The translations under genes and the position numbers were made by a program. This document shows, in pieces, positions 18,691 to 26,506 of a stretch of 64,000 nucleotides of DNA; positions within the stretch are counted from its first letter, which is position 1, and each line of letters starts with the position of its first letter. The notes under the pieces are model-generated. The model was not told the origin of the DNA. It ran no database searches and worked only from the letters and a program-made list of their open reading frames with translations. This stretch comes from Actinomadura chibensis NBRC 106107 (GTDB taxonomy: Bacteria > Actinomycetota > Actinomycetes > Streptosporangiales > Streptosporangiaceae), in the NCBI RefSeq assembly GCF_001552135.1, contig NZ_BCQP01000061.1, forward strand, positions 1 to 64,000. Reading direction: 5' to 3'.

Positions 18691-19641
18691 ATGCATCGGG
18701 TGGTGGCGCTCGTCCGGCCGCGGCAGCTGACCTTCGAGCTCGGCTTCGTGGCCCAGGTGTTCGGGACGCCGTGGCCGGAGCTTCCCGTCCGCTACGGCTT
18801 CGGCGTGTGCGCGGAGCGCCCCGGCCCGGTCAGCACCCGCGCCGGGTACTCGATGCTGGTCGAGGACGGGCTGGAGGCGCTCGGCCGCGCCGACACGGTG
18901 GTCGTCCCGGGCTGGACGCCCGTCGAGGAGCCGCCGTCGCGCGCGGTCGTCCGGGCCCTGCGGGACGCGCACGAGCGCGGCGCGCGGCTGGTCAGCATCT
19001 GCACCGGCGCGTTCGCGCTGGCGCACGCGGGCCTCCTGGAAGGACGGCGGGCCACCACGCACTGGGCGCGGGCACGGGAGCTGGCGGACCGGTTCCCGTC
19101 CGTCCAGGTCGACGCCGACGTCCTCTACGTGGACCACGGGGACGTCGCCACGAGCGCCGGCGCCGGCGCGGGCATCGACCTCTGCCTGCACCTGGTGCGC
19201 GCCGACCAGGGCGCCGGGTACGCCGCGCACATCGCGCGGAGCATGGTCATGCCGCCGCACCGCGAAGGCGGCCAGGCGCAGTACGCGGCGCCCGCCCGTC
19301 CCGTCCAGATCGACGGGTCGCTCGCGCCGCTGCTGGACTGGGCCGCCGGACGGCTGGCCGACCCCATCGGCGTCCAGGACATGGCCGCGCACGCGGGCGT
19401 CTCCGCGCGCACCCTCGCCCGCCGGTTCACCGACCAGCTCGGCGTCGGCCCGGGGCGATGGCTGCTCGCCCAGCGCCTTTCCGCGGCGCGGGAACTGCTC
19501 GAATCCTCCGACCTGCCGCTGGACGCCGTCGCGCGGCGGGCCGGGCTTTCCTCGTCCACCAACCTCCGCAGGCGCTTTCTCCGCGCCCTCGGCACCACTC
19601 CCGGCGCCTACCGCCGCGCATTCCACGCCCGAAAGCCCTGA
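18691..19641 (+). CDS. GlxA-type regulator (DJ-1/PfpI domain plus AraC HTH)
   Basis: A 316-aa protein. Residues about 1-170 are a DJ-1/PfpI-like amidotransferase fold, with SICTGAFALAHAGLLEG at the nucleophile elbow (Cys retained). Residues about 215-316 are an AraC DNA-binding domain: the first helix-turn-helix is in IGVQDMAAHAGVSARTLARR and the second in PLDAVARRAGLSSSTNLRRR, followed by RALGTTPGAYRR. The ATG is preceded by TAGGGT at 18674-18679, 11 nt away, with no SD, so the leader is probably only a few bases long. Targets are unknown; the divergent cupin gene is the closest candidate. Confidence 0.92.
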   Translation: MHRVVALVRPRQLTFELGFVAQVFGTPWPELPVRYGFGVCAERPGPVSTRAGYSMLVEDGLEALGRADTVVVPGWTPVEEPPSRAVVRALRDAHERGARLVSICTGAFALAHAGLLEGRRATTHWARARELADRFPSVQVDADVLYVDHGDVATSAGAGAGIDLCLHLVRADQGAGYAAHIARSMVMPPHREGGQAQYAAPARPVQIDGSLAPLLDWAAGRLADPIGVQDMAAHAGVSARTLARRFTDQLGVGPGRWLLAQRLSAARELLESSDLPLDAVARRAGLSSSTNLRRRFLRALGTTPGAYRRAFHARKP

Positions 19642-19680
19642 CGCGACCGAAGGGGCGGGCGCCATTTCGTCCCGGCGCCG

Positions 19681-20340
19681 TCAGCCCGGCGGTTCGGGGA
19701 CGAGTTGCTCGCGGGCGAGGCGCTCGACCAGCACGGGGACGAAATCCCGAATGGGCCGGTTGTCGAAGCGGCGGTACACCGAGTCGACGGTCTGGGTCAC
19801 CTGCTCGGGACGGCGCCGGCCGGCGAAACTGCGCAGGAGGCGGTCGGTCACCTCCCGCATGACGTGCTCTTCGCGCTCTATCGGATTCCCGGACGGGGTC
19901 ATCGGCAGGCCCCCGCGGCCGGGCGGCGGCTGGGGGATGAACTGCTCGGCGAGGTGCGAATACCCGAGCGAGCACGCGCCCACCCGCGGCTGGACGGTGT
20001 CGATCGTCGCCAGGTCGGCCTTGATGGCGACGCTGACGAGGGAGATGAGCAGCGCGATGTCGTCGTCGCCGCCCAGCCAGATCCGCAGCCAGCCGTTGCC
20101 GGGCCGGATCCGCACGGAGGCGCAGTCCATGAGGGGGCGGCGCATCCGCCAGATGAGCGGCCAGGTCAGATACAGCTCGGCCAGATCACGGCCGTGCAGA
20201 TGGAGGATCTGGTCGCCTCCGCAGGCGAACGCTCTGCCGAAACCGCAATCGGCTCTGCACAACCTCAGCGCCGGCCAACCGCTCAACTGCTCCACGACGC
20301 AGTCGGTCGGACAGATCCCCAGACCACCGGTCCCGCCCAT
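19681..20340 (-). CDS. Luciferase-like domain (DUF5519-like) protein with three-helix dimerisation tail
   Basis: A 219-aa protein. The first 120 residues (RADCGFGRAFACGGDQILHL, then AELYLTWPLIWRMRRPLM and RIRPGNGWLRIWLGGDDD) resemble actinomycete proteins annotated as luciferase family. The last 65 residues (EHVMREVTDRLLRSF, then TQTVDSVYRRFDNRPIRDFV) match the three-helix bundle dimerisation tail found fused to various domains in the same organisms. These names are from memory and could not be searched. No SD precedes the ATG at 20340. It marks the left outside edge of the polyketide cluster and is not obviously part of it. Confidence 0.6.
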   Translation of the reverse strand: MGGTGGLGICPTDCVVEQLSGWPALRLCRADCGFGRAFACGGDQILHLHGRDLAELYLTWPLIWRMRRPLMDCASVRIRPGNGWLRIWLGGDDDIALLISLVSVAIKADLATIDTVQPRVGACSLGYSHLAEQFIPQPPPGRGGLPMTPSGNPIEREEHVMREVTDRLLRSFAGRRRPEQVTQTVDSVYRRFDNRPIRDFVPVLVERLAREQLVPEPPG

Positions 20341-20668
20341 ACCCGCAGGATCCAGCCTCGACCAGCATGATCAGTACCCGCGCCGCGAAATCGTTACCAG
20401 AATGGTTGCCGAACCGCCGATTTCTCGTCCGCTCCGCGCCAAACCCGTCACCTAAGAGCGCGACAACGGCCACGGTGAGCGGCACCCGATTCCCAAACGG
20501 AGCAAAAGCGTACTTGCTTCACTTTGCCGTCGCGCCCTTAAATCCAGTTACGGTCTATCCCATGAAAGCCGGGCATCCCCTCCTCCGGTCCAGAGCGGCT
20601 CGATCCCGGCTCCAGGGCGGGTCGGCACGCTGGGCGGGTCCGGTTCGCATCGCGGCGAAGGAGGATTC
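20341..20668. other. Intergenic promoter region at the left edge of the polyketide cluster
   Basis: About 330 bp without a gene, with a lower GC content around 20380-20570. It separates the divergent luciferase-like gene and ketoreductase. The only structured element I find is the SARP-type box at 20600-20631. Confidence 0.5.
20600..20631 (+). promoter_or_regulatory. SARP-type box A upstream of ketoreductase
   Basis: TCGATCC (20600-20606), 4 bp, TCCAGGG (20611-20617), 8 bp, then CACGCT (20626-20631) as a -10-like hexamer. The 11-bp repeat period and 8-bp gap match the other boxes of this cluster. This is the weakest of the seven in repeat match. Confidence 0.45.
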
Positions 20669-21454
20669 ATGGCGCACGAGACAGGGCCCACCGCGCTGGT
20701 CACCGGGGCCACCAGCGGCATCGGCCTGGAGATCGCCAGGCGGCTCGCCGGGCTGGGCGCGCGCGTCTACGTGACCGCCCGGCGGCCGGACGGGGTGGCC
20801 GGCACGGTCAAGGAGCTGCGCGACAAGGGCGGCACGGCGGACGGCGGCACCTGCGACGTCTCCGACGCCGCGCAGATCAGGGCGCTGGTGGCGGACGCCG
20901 TCGACCGGTTCGGTCCGATCGACGTCCTCGTCAACAACGCCGGGCGCAGCGGCGGCGGCGAGACCGCCGAGATCTCCGACGAGCTGTGGTTCGACGTCAT
21001 CAACACCAATCTGAACAGCGTCTTCCTGATGACCAAGGAGGTGCTGACGACGGGCGGGATGCGGAAACGGGGACGGGGCCGCATCATCAACATCGCCTCC
21101 ACCGGGGGCAAGCAGGGCGTCGTGCACGCCGCGCCGTACTCGGCGTCCAAGCACGGCGTGGTCGGGTTCAGCAAGGCGCTCGGGCTTGAGCTCGCCTCCA
21201 CCGGGATCACCGTCAACGCCGTCTGCCCCGGGTTCGTCGAGACGCCGATGGCCGAGCGGGTGCGCGAGCACTACGCCGGGATCTGGGGCGTCACCGAGCG
21301 GGAGGCCCACGACCGGATCACCACGCGCGTGCCGATCGGCCGGTACGTCGAGGCCCGCGAGGTCGCCGCCATGGTCGAGTACCTCGTCCACGACGACGCG
21401 GCGGCGGTGACCGCACAGGCCCTGAACGTGTGCGGCGGGCTGGGCAACTACTGA
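20669..21454 (+). CDS. ActIII-type aromatic polyketide C-9 ketoreductase
   Basis: A 261-aa SDR that follows actinorhodin ActIII almost block by block: ALVTGATSGIGLEIARRL (NADPH site), TCDVSD, VLVNNAGRSGGGETAE, then IASTGGKQGVVHAAPYSASK (catalytic Ser, Tyr, Lys), VNAVCPGFVETPMA, RVPIGRY and the C-terminal ALNVCGGLGNY. This enzyme reduces the C-9 carbonyl of the nascent octaketide and sets the first-ring closure at C7-C12. GAAGGAGG lies 7 nt before the ATG. It is translationally coupled (TGATG) to the next SDR. Type II PKS ketoreductase identity is very secure. Confidence 0.97.
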   Translation: MAHETGPTALVTGATSGIGLEIARRLAGLGARVYVTARRPDGVAGTVKELRDKGGTADGGTCDVSDAAQIRALVADAVDRFGPIDVLVNNAGRSGGGETAEISDELWFDVINTNLNSVFLMTKEVLTTGGMRKRGRGRIINIASTGGKQGVVHAAPYSASKHGVVGFSKALGLELASTGITVNAVCPGFVETPMAERVREHYAGIWGVTEREAHDRITTRVPIGRYVEAREVAAMVEYLVHDDAAAVTAQALNVCGGLGNY

Positions 21455-22188
21455 TGGGCGCCGCACGGATCGCCGTGGTCACCGGCTCCTCGTCCGGCAT
21501 CGGCGAGGCGATCGCCCGGCGCCTCGCCGCGGCGGGCCACGGCGTCGTCGTCAACTCGGCCCGGTCGGTGACCGCGGGCCAGAAGGTCGCCGCGGACCTG
21601 CCGAACGCCCACTACGTCCAGGCGGACGTCTCCGCCGAGTCCGAGGCGGCGGCGCTGATCGACGCGGCCGTCGACCGGTTCGGCCGCCTGGACCTGCTCG
21701 TCAACAACGCGGGGCGGACGCGCGCCATCCCGCACACCGACCTCGCGGGCGCGACGCCCGAGGCGTGGCGGGAGATCCTCGCCCTCAACGTCGTCGGCAC
21801 CTGGCAGACGACCGTGGCGGCGATGCCGCACCTGGCGCGCGCGAAGGGCTCGGTGGTCAACGTCTCGTCCGTCGCGGGGAGCCGCCCCGCCGGGAGCTCC
21901 ATCCCGTACGCGGTGAGCAAGGCCGCCATCGAGCACATGACGCGGCTGCTCGCGGCGGCCATGGGCCCGGACGTGCGCGTCAACGCGGTGGCCCCCGGCC
22001 TCGTCGCCACCCCGTGGACCGAGCGGAGCGAGTTCTTCGAGCCGATCGCCGAGAAGGTGCGGCAGAGCACGCCGCTGCGGCGCGTCGGGACGCCGGAGGA
22101 CGTCGCGCGCGCGGTCCTCGACCTCAGCGAGATGACCTACACGACCGGACAGGTGCTGCTGGTGGACGGCGGAGCCCACCTCATCTGA
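21454..22188 (+). CDS. Second SDR ketoreductase, granaticin ORF6 (RED2)-like
   Basis: A 244-aa SDR with VVTGSSSGIGEAIARRLA, LLVNNAGRTRAIPHT, VSSVAGSRPAGSSIPYAVSK (Tyr/Lys pair) and an ending TGQVLLVDGGAHLI. Its start overlaps the stop of the C-9 ketoreductase (TGATG). This RED1-RED2 tandem is the arrangement of the granaticin cluster, where the second SDR reduces the C-3 ketone of the bicyclic intermediate; actinorhodin uses the unrelated hydroxyacyl-CoA-dehydrogenase-like ActVI-ORF1 for that step and gives the opposite stereochemistry. No ActVI-ORF1-like gene is in the window, so this protein is the best C-3 reductase. Assignment by position and family, not by measured identity. Confidence 0.85.
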   Translation: MGAARIAVVTGSSSGIGEAIARRLAAAGHGVVVNSARSVTAGQKVAADLPNAHYVQADVSAESEAAALIDAAVDRFGRLDLLVNNAGRTRAIPHTDLAGATPEAWREILALNVVGTWQTTVAAMPHLARAKGSVVNVSSVAGSRPAGSSIPYAVSKAAIEHMTRLLAAAMGPDVRVNAVAPGLVATPWTERSEFFEPIAEKVRQSTPLRRVGTPEDVARAVLDLSEMTYTTGQVLLVDGGAHLI

Positions 22189-22232
22189 CGGCGTCCGACG
22201 ACCCGGGGAGACGACCCGGGGAAGGGGAGAGC

Positions 22233-23387
22233 ATGTCCTCGTACACGGCACCGCGGTCCGGCGTCCTCGCCGCGGCGGACGAGGTGGCCGCCGTCGCCCA
22301 GAAGTGGGCCGAGACGGCGGAGCGGGAGCGCAGGATCACGCCCGAGACGGCGGACGCCGTCCGCCGCGCGGGCTTCCTCCGGCACTTCGTGCCGCGCCGC
22401 CGGGGCGGCGCGGGCGGCGGGTTCCTGGAGTACCTGCGCGCGATCACCAGGGTGGCGGAGGGCGACGCGTCGGCCGCGTGGGTCGCCGGGGTCGCCGCGG
22501 CCGTCGGACGCATGGCGGCGTTCCTGCCCGAGGAGGGCCAGCGGGCGCTGTGGGAAGGCCACCCGGACGGCCCGGACGTCTTCCTCACCTGCGCGCTCAT
22601 GCCGGGCGGCACGGCGGTCGACGCGCCCGGCGGCTGGCGGGTGAGCGGGACGTGGCGCTTCCTCAGCGGCGTCCACTACGCGGACTGGGCGCTGCTCTGC
22701 TGCCCGGTGCCGACGCCCCGCGCCGACGGGCCGGAGGTGCGTTTCCTCCTGGTGCCGAAGTCCGCGTACACCGTCGAGGACAGCTGGGACGCGACCGGCA
22801 TGCGCGCCACCGGCAGCGACTCGGTCGTCCTGTCGGACGTGTTCGTGCCGTCCGCCCACTCGTTCGCCCGCGCCGACCTGCTCGACGGAACGCCGCGCGA
22901 GGCGGGCGACCGCTGCCACGCCGCGCCCCTGCGGGAGGTCAGCGGCCTCGGGTTCGCCGGTCCCGTCCTCGGCGCCGCGATCGCCGCGCACCGCTGGTGC
23001 GTCTCGGCCGCCGCCCGCAAGAGGGCGATGGCGCCGCCCGCCGCCGCCCGCATCACCGGCGGCGAGGAGGCTTCGACCGACCTCCTCCTCGCCGGGGCCG
23101 ACCTGCGGCTCGCCGGGGCGCGGCTGCTGCTGGAGCAGGCCGCCCGCGACGCCGACGAAGGACGCCGGAGCAACCGGGCCGCGTGGGTGTACGCGTACGC
23201 CGCGGAGACGGCGGCGGCCTGCGTCCACGACCTGTTCGCCCATTCCGGGACGAGCGCCCAGGCGACCTCCCATTCCCTCCAGCGCCACTGGCGCGACGCC
23301 GTCGCGGGCGCGAGCCACGCGGCGCTGCGCCCGGAGCCCGCCGCCCGCGCGCACGCCGCCGACCTGCTGGCGTCCACGGCGCCGTAG
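22233..23387 (+). CDS. Flavin-dependent monooxygenase, acyl-CoA dehydrogenase fold (ActVA-ORF5-like)
   Basis: A 384-aa class D two-component monooxygenase: AVRRAGFLRHFVPRRRGG near the N-terminus, then EGDASAAWVAGVAAAVGRMA, the central GGWRVSGTWRFLSGVHYADW, and the late SGTSAQATSHSLQRHWRD motif. ActVA-ORF5 and its granaticin and medermycin relatives hydroxylate the naphthopyran ring at C-6 and C-8 with reduced flavin from ActVB. The matching reductase gene is at 27502-28005. GGGGAAGGGGAG precedes the ATG. It sits 44 bp after the RED2-like gene and 44 bp before the next gene, in one plus-strand operon. Confidence 0.92.
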   Translation: MSSYTAPRSGVLAAADEVAAVAQKWAETAERERRITPETADAVRRAGFLRHFVPRRRGGAGGGFLEYLRAITRVAEGDASAAWVAGVAAAVGRMAAFLPEEGQRALWEGHPDGPDVFLTCALMPGGTAVDAPGGWRVSGTWRFLSGVHYADWALLCCPVPTPRADGPEVRFLLVPKSAYTVEDSWDATGMRATGSDSVVLSDVFVPSAHSFARADLLDGTPREAGDRCHAAPLREVSGLGFAGPVLGAAIAAHRWCVSAAARKRAMAPPAAARITGGEEASTDLLLAGADLRLAGARLLLEQAARDADEGRRSNRAAWVYAYAAETAAACVHDLFAHSGTSAQATSHSLQRHWRDAVAGASHAALRPEPAARAHAADLLASTAP

Positions 23388-23431
23388 CCAGGTGCCGTAG
23401 TCACGACCGGGAGCCATGACCAGGAGCCACG

Positions 23432-24226
23432 ATGCAGATGCTCTTTCACGACGACTTCGCTGAGGGGCTGCGCCACACCGGCCCCCGCGCCCCCTGGACG
23501 GTCCGGCCGGGGGAGACGTCGCCGAGCGGCGACGGCGTCCCGCTCGCCTCCGCCGGCGGGCTGGTGGTGGAGCCTCCGGGCGCCGACCCGGACACCGGGC
23601 TGCCCGCCTTCGCCGGGACGTCCGCCGCCGGGCCCGTCGACCACCTGCGCTGGGCGGCCTTCTCGGCTCCGTGGCCCGTCCCGCCGGACGGGGTGCTGAC
23701 GGTCGCCGCGCGGATGTCGGCGCGGCAGTTCAACACCCACCGCCATCCGTTCGGTCCCGCCGCGCGGGCGGCGGACGTCGAGCGGCGCAGCGGCTACGGG
23801 GCGCTGGTGGCGGCCGAGCGCGGCGCGGGCCTGGTGATGGACTTCGCGCTCACCGAGACCCGGGCGTGGGCGCTGTACGTGCGGATCCCGGCGCCGGACG
23901 CGGGAGGCGGCGGGTTCTCCTACGAGATCGACGTCGCGGCCCGGGCGCCGGACGAGTTCGCCGAGTACGCCATCGCGGTGGACGGCGCGGAGGGCCGGGC
24001 CCGCTGGCTGATCGACGGCAAGGAGGTGTTCTCGGTGTCCCCGCTCGGCCTCCCCCTGGGCCAGGACGTCCCCGCCCACTGGCGGGTCGACGGCGGTTTC
24101 GCGCCCGTGCGGGCGAAGGCCCTGGCCGCCGGGCTCGGACTGCTCAGCGAGGAGTTCTACGGGCAGGGGGTGCGGCTCGCCGTCCAGAGCCTCTCGGTGT
24201 ACGGCGAGGACGGCGCGCGGGCGTAG
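23432..24226 (+). CDS. Conserved actinomycete protein, DUF6081-like, in the polyketide operon
   Basis: A 264-aa soluble protein beginning MQMLFHDDFAEGLRHTGP. It has a beta-rich, jelly-roll-like pattern with many aromatic and acidic residues, including SARQFNTHRHPFG, VMDFALTETRAWALYVRIP and ARWLIDGKEVFSV. From memory it resembles DUF6081 proteins; this is unverified. No catalytic motif is evident and there is no signal peptide. AGGAG lies 5 nt before the ATG. It is the last gene of the ketoreductase operon and just precedes the glycosyltransferase, so a role in the pathway (cyclisation, binding or tailoring) is plausible but unproven. Confidence 0.75.
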   Translation: MQMLFHDDFAEGLRHTGPRAPWTVRPGETSPSGDGVPLASAGGLVVEPPGADPDTGLPAFAGTSAAGPVDHLRWAAFSAPWPVPPDGVLTVAARMSARQFNTHRHPFGPAARAADVERRSGYGALVAAERGAGLVMDFALTETRAWALYVRIPAPDAGGGGFSYEIDVAARAPDEFAEYAIAVDGAEGRARWLIDGKEVFSVSPLGLPLGQDVPAHWRVDGGFAPVRAKALAAGLGLLSEEFYGQGVRLAVQSLSVYGEDGARA

Positions 24227-24259
24227 CGGGCGGATGTTCCAGCGTCCGCACAGCCGGGC

Positions 24260-24291
24260 TCAAGGGGCGCTCCACCGCGCCCGCCTAGCGT
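24260..24291 (+). promoter_or_regulatory. SARP-type box B and leaderless promoter of the glycosyltransferase
   Basis: TCAAGGG (24260-24266), 4 bp, TCCACCG (24271-24277), exactly 8 bp, then TAGCGT (24286-24291). The ATG follows 7 nt later with no SD, so a leaderless transcript is expected. This links a SARP-type box to a recognisable -10. Confidence 0.65.
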
Positions 24292-24298
24292 CGGCCGC

Positions 24299-25438
24299 AT
24301 GAGATTCCTTTTCGTTTCCGGAGGAAGCGCGGGCGCGGTCTTCCCGCTCATCCCGCTGGCGCAGACGGCCCGGAACGCCGGGCACGAGGTCATCGTCACG
24401 GCCACCGAGGGCGTGGTGCCGCTGATCGCGGCGGCGGGGCTGCCGGGGGCCCCGCTCAGCACGACGAGCATGTGGGACTTCATGCTGAAGGACAACTTCG
24501 GCAACAAGCTGGAGATCCCCGCGGACCCGCACGAAAGGAACCTGTTCAACGGCAGGGGGATGGCCCGGCTCGCCCGCGGCAGCATCGACGCCGTCTCCGC
24601 CCTGATCGAGGACTGGCGGCCCGACGCGCTGGTGTCCGGCGCGCTGTCGTACGTCTCCCCGCTGCTGGCGCACCGGTACGGGCTCCCGTGGGTGCGGCAC
24701 GCGCTCAACATGGGCGAGCCCAAGGTCATCGACCTGTCGGCGGAGGCCGAGCTCGGTCCCGAGCTGGCCGCGGAGGGGCTGGACGGGTTCCCGGACCCGG
24801 ACGTCTACGTCGACATCTGCCCGCCGTCCGTCCGCGACCCGGAGGCCGGACCGGCGCAGTTCCTGCGGTACATCCCGTTCAACACCCAGCGGGCCCTGGA
24901 GCCCTGGATGTACGTCAAGGGGGACAAGCCGCGGATCCTCGTGTCCGCGGGCAGCCGCGTCACCGCCGACTACGAGCTGGACGCGCTGTCCGCGCTGGTC
25001 GGCAAGGTGGCGGCGCTGGACGTCGAGATCCTCATCGCCGCCCCGGACGACGTGGTCGAGGGGCTCGGCGAGCTGCCCGGCAACGTCCGCGCCGGCTGGC
25101 TGCCCCTGGACGTCGTGCTCCGCACCTGCGACCTGCTGGTCCACCGGGGCGGCGGCAACACGATGCTGCACGCCATCGTCTGCGACGTGCCGCAGCTGGT
25201 GATCCCGGCGATGCCCAAGCAGATCGACATGACCCGCCGGCTCACCGAGTACGGCGCGTCGCTGATGCTGCTGCCGGGCGAGGACGACTCGCCGGACAAC
25301 GTGGCCAAGGCCGCCCGGGAACTGCTGGACGACCCCGCCTACCGGCGGCGGACCGAGGAGCTGAGCCGGGAGATCGCCGCGCTGCCCGGCCCGTACGAGG
25401 TGAACCTCCGCGTCGAGGAACTCGTCCGCGACCGGTAG
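24299..25438 (+). CDS. Antibiotic glycosyltransferase (GT1, UrdGT2/granaticin type)
   Basis: A 379-aa GT-B enzyme: MRFLFVSGGSAGAVFPLIPL at the N-terminus, ILVSAGSRV at the domain linker, and the donor-site LLVHRGGGNTMLHAIVCDVPQ followed by AMPKQIDMTRRL. This is the family of macrolide and aromatic polyketide glycosyltransferases, and its compact size fits the C-glycosyltransferase branch (UrdGT2, Med-8, granaticin ORF14). Expected role: attach a dTDP-activated 2,6-dideoxysugar to the polyketide. Whether the bond is C- or O-glycosidic cannot be decided from sequence reading. It has its own SARP-type leaderless promoter and ends convergent with the reductase gene. Confidence 0.93.
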   Translation: MRFLFVSGGSAGAVFPLIPLAQTARNAGHEVIVTATEGVVPLIAAAGLPGAPLSTTSMWDFMLKDNFGNKLEIPADPHERNLFNGRGMARLARGSIDAVSALIEDWRPDALVSGALSYVSPLLAHRYGLPWVRHALNMGEPKVIDLSAEAELGPELAAEGLDGFPDPDVYVDICPPSVRDPEAGPAQFLRYIPFNTQRALEPWMYVKGDKPRILVSAGSRVTADYELDALSALVGKVAALDVEILIAAPDDVVEGLGELPGNVRAGWLPLDVVLRTCDLLVHRGGGNTMLHAIVCDVPQLVIPAMPKQIDMTRRLTEYGASLMLLPGEDDSPDNVAKAARELLDDPAYRRRTEELSREIAALPGPYEVNLRVEELVRDR

Positions 25439-25483
25439 GACCGTCCCCGGTGTGACTCCACGGGGGTGACTCACGGGGATGGC

Positions 25484-26479
25484 TCACGGCGTGAGGACGA
25501 CGCGTCCCGGGCACATCCCCGACTCGACCAGCCGGTGCGCCTCGGCGGCCTCCGACAGCGGCAGCGTCGCGCCGATCTCGTGCCGGACCTCCTCGCTCAG
25601 CAGGGCCGAAGCCAGCTCCACGTGCTCGGCGTGGAACTGCTTCGGCCTCGCCGCCCGCCATCCCGACAGGGTGAACCCGGTCACCGACCGCATGCCGAGC
25701 AGTTTCAGCAGCGGGACGTCGGGGACGTCCCGCCCGCCTCCGGACGAGCCGTAGAAGACGAGCCGCCCGCGCGGCGCGAGCAGGTCGATCCCTTCGAGCA
25801 GGGTCCGCCCGCCGGCGCTGTCGAGGATGACGTCGACGCCCGCCCCGCCGGTGGCGGCGCGGACCTGGTCGTCCCAGGGGCCCGCGTGGCGGTCGACCGC
25901 GACGTCCGCGCCGAGCTCCGCCGCGAACCCGGCCCGCGCGGGGCCGCCCGCCGTGCCGATCACGAGCCCCGCGCCCTTCCGCCTCGCGAGCTGGACGCTC
26001 AGGTGCCCGATGCCGCCCGCCGCCGCGTGCACGAGGACGCTCTCCCCCGGCCGGAACCGCGCGGCGTCCAGGGTGCCCGCCGCGATGGGCCCCGGCGCCG
26101 GGATCGCCGTGGCGACCGCGGCGTCCAGCTCGGCGGGGACGGGCAGCAGCGCGGCGGCGTCGACCGCGACGTACTCGGCGTACGCCCCGAGCAGCGTGTA
26201 GGCCCCCACCCGCGCGCCGACGCGCGCCGTGCCCGGCACGCCGGGGCCGAGCCTGACCACCTCGCCGACCACGTCCCCGCCCAGCACGAGCGGGAGGGAC
26301 GGCGACCACATGGGAGCGGGGAAGCGGTCCCCGCGCATCTGCGTCTGCGCGTAGCCCACGCCGACGGCCTCGACCTTGACGAGGACCTGGCCGGGCCCGG
26401 GGGCGGGCACCGGGATCCGCTCCGGCCGCAGCACGTCGGGGGAGCCGAACTCGTGCAGGACCACCGCGCGCATGCCCAT
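25484..26479 (-). CDS. Zinc-less MDR-family enoyl/quinone reductase (ActVI-ORF2-like)
   Basis: A 331-aa medium-chain reductase without zinc ligands. Motifs are VVLHEFGSPDVLR, VLVKVEAVGVGYAQTQMRGD, VLVHAAAGGIGHLSVQLA (NADPH-binding AxxGxxG) and FYGSSGGG. In actinorhodin biosynthesis ActVI-ORF2 of this family reduces the C14-C15 enoyl bond of the pyran-forming intermediate, and I infer the same step here. The ATG at 26479 was preferred over a GTG at 26497 because AGGAAGG ends 5 nt before it. Only 27 bp separate it from the upstream 3-ketoreductase, so both are in the minus-strand operon starting with the flavin reductase. Confidence 0.88.
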   Translation of the reverse strand: MGMRAVVLHEFGSPDVLRPERIPVPAPGPGQVLVKVEAVGVGYAQTQMRGDRFPAPMWSPSLPLVLGGDVVGEVVRLGPGVPGTARVGARVGAYTLLGAYAEYVAVDAAALLPVPAELDAAVATAIPAPGPIAAGTLDAARFRPGESVLVHAAAGGIGHLSVQLARRKGAGLVIGTAGGPARAGFAAELGADVAVDRHAGPWDDQVRAATGGAGVDVILDSAGGRTLLEGIDLLAPRGRLVFYGSSGGGRDVPDVPLLKLLGMRSVTGFTLSGWRAARPKQFHAEHVELASALLSEEVRHEIGATLPLSEAAEAHRLVESGMCPGRVVLTP

Positions 26480-26506
26480 CCGTGCCTTCCTCTCCACGAG
26501 TGACTC

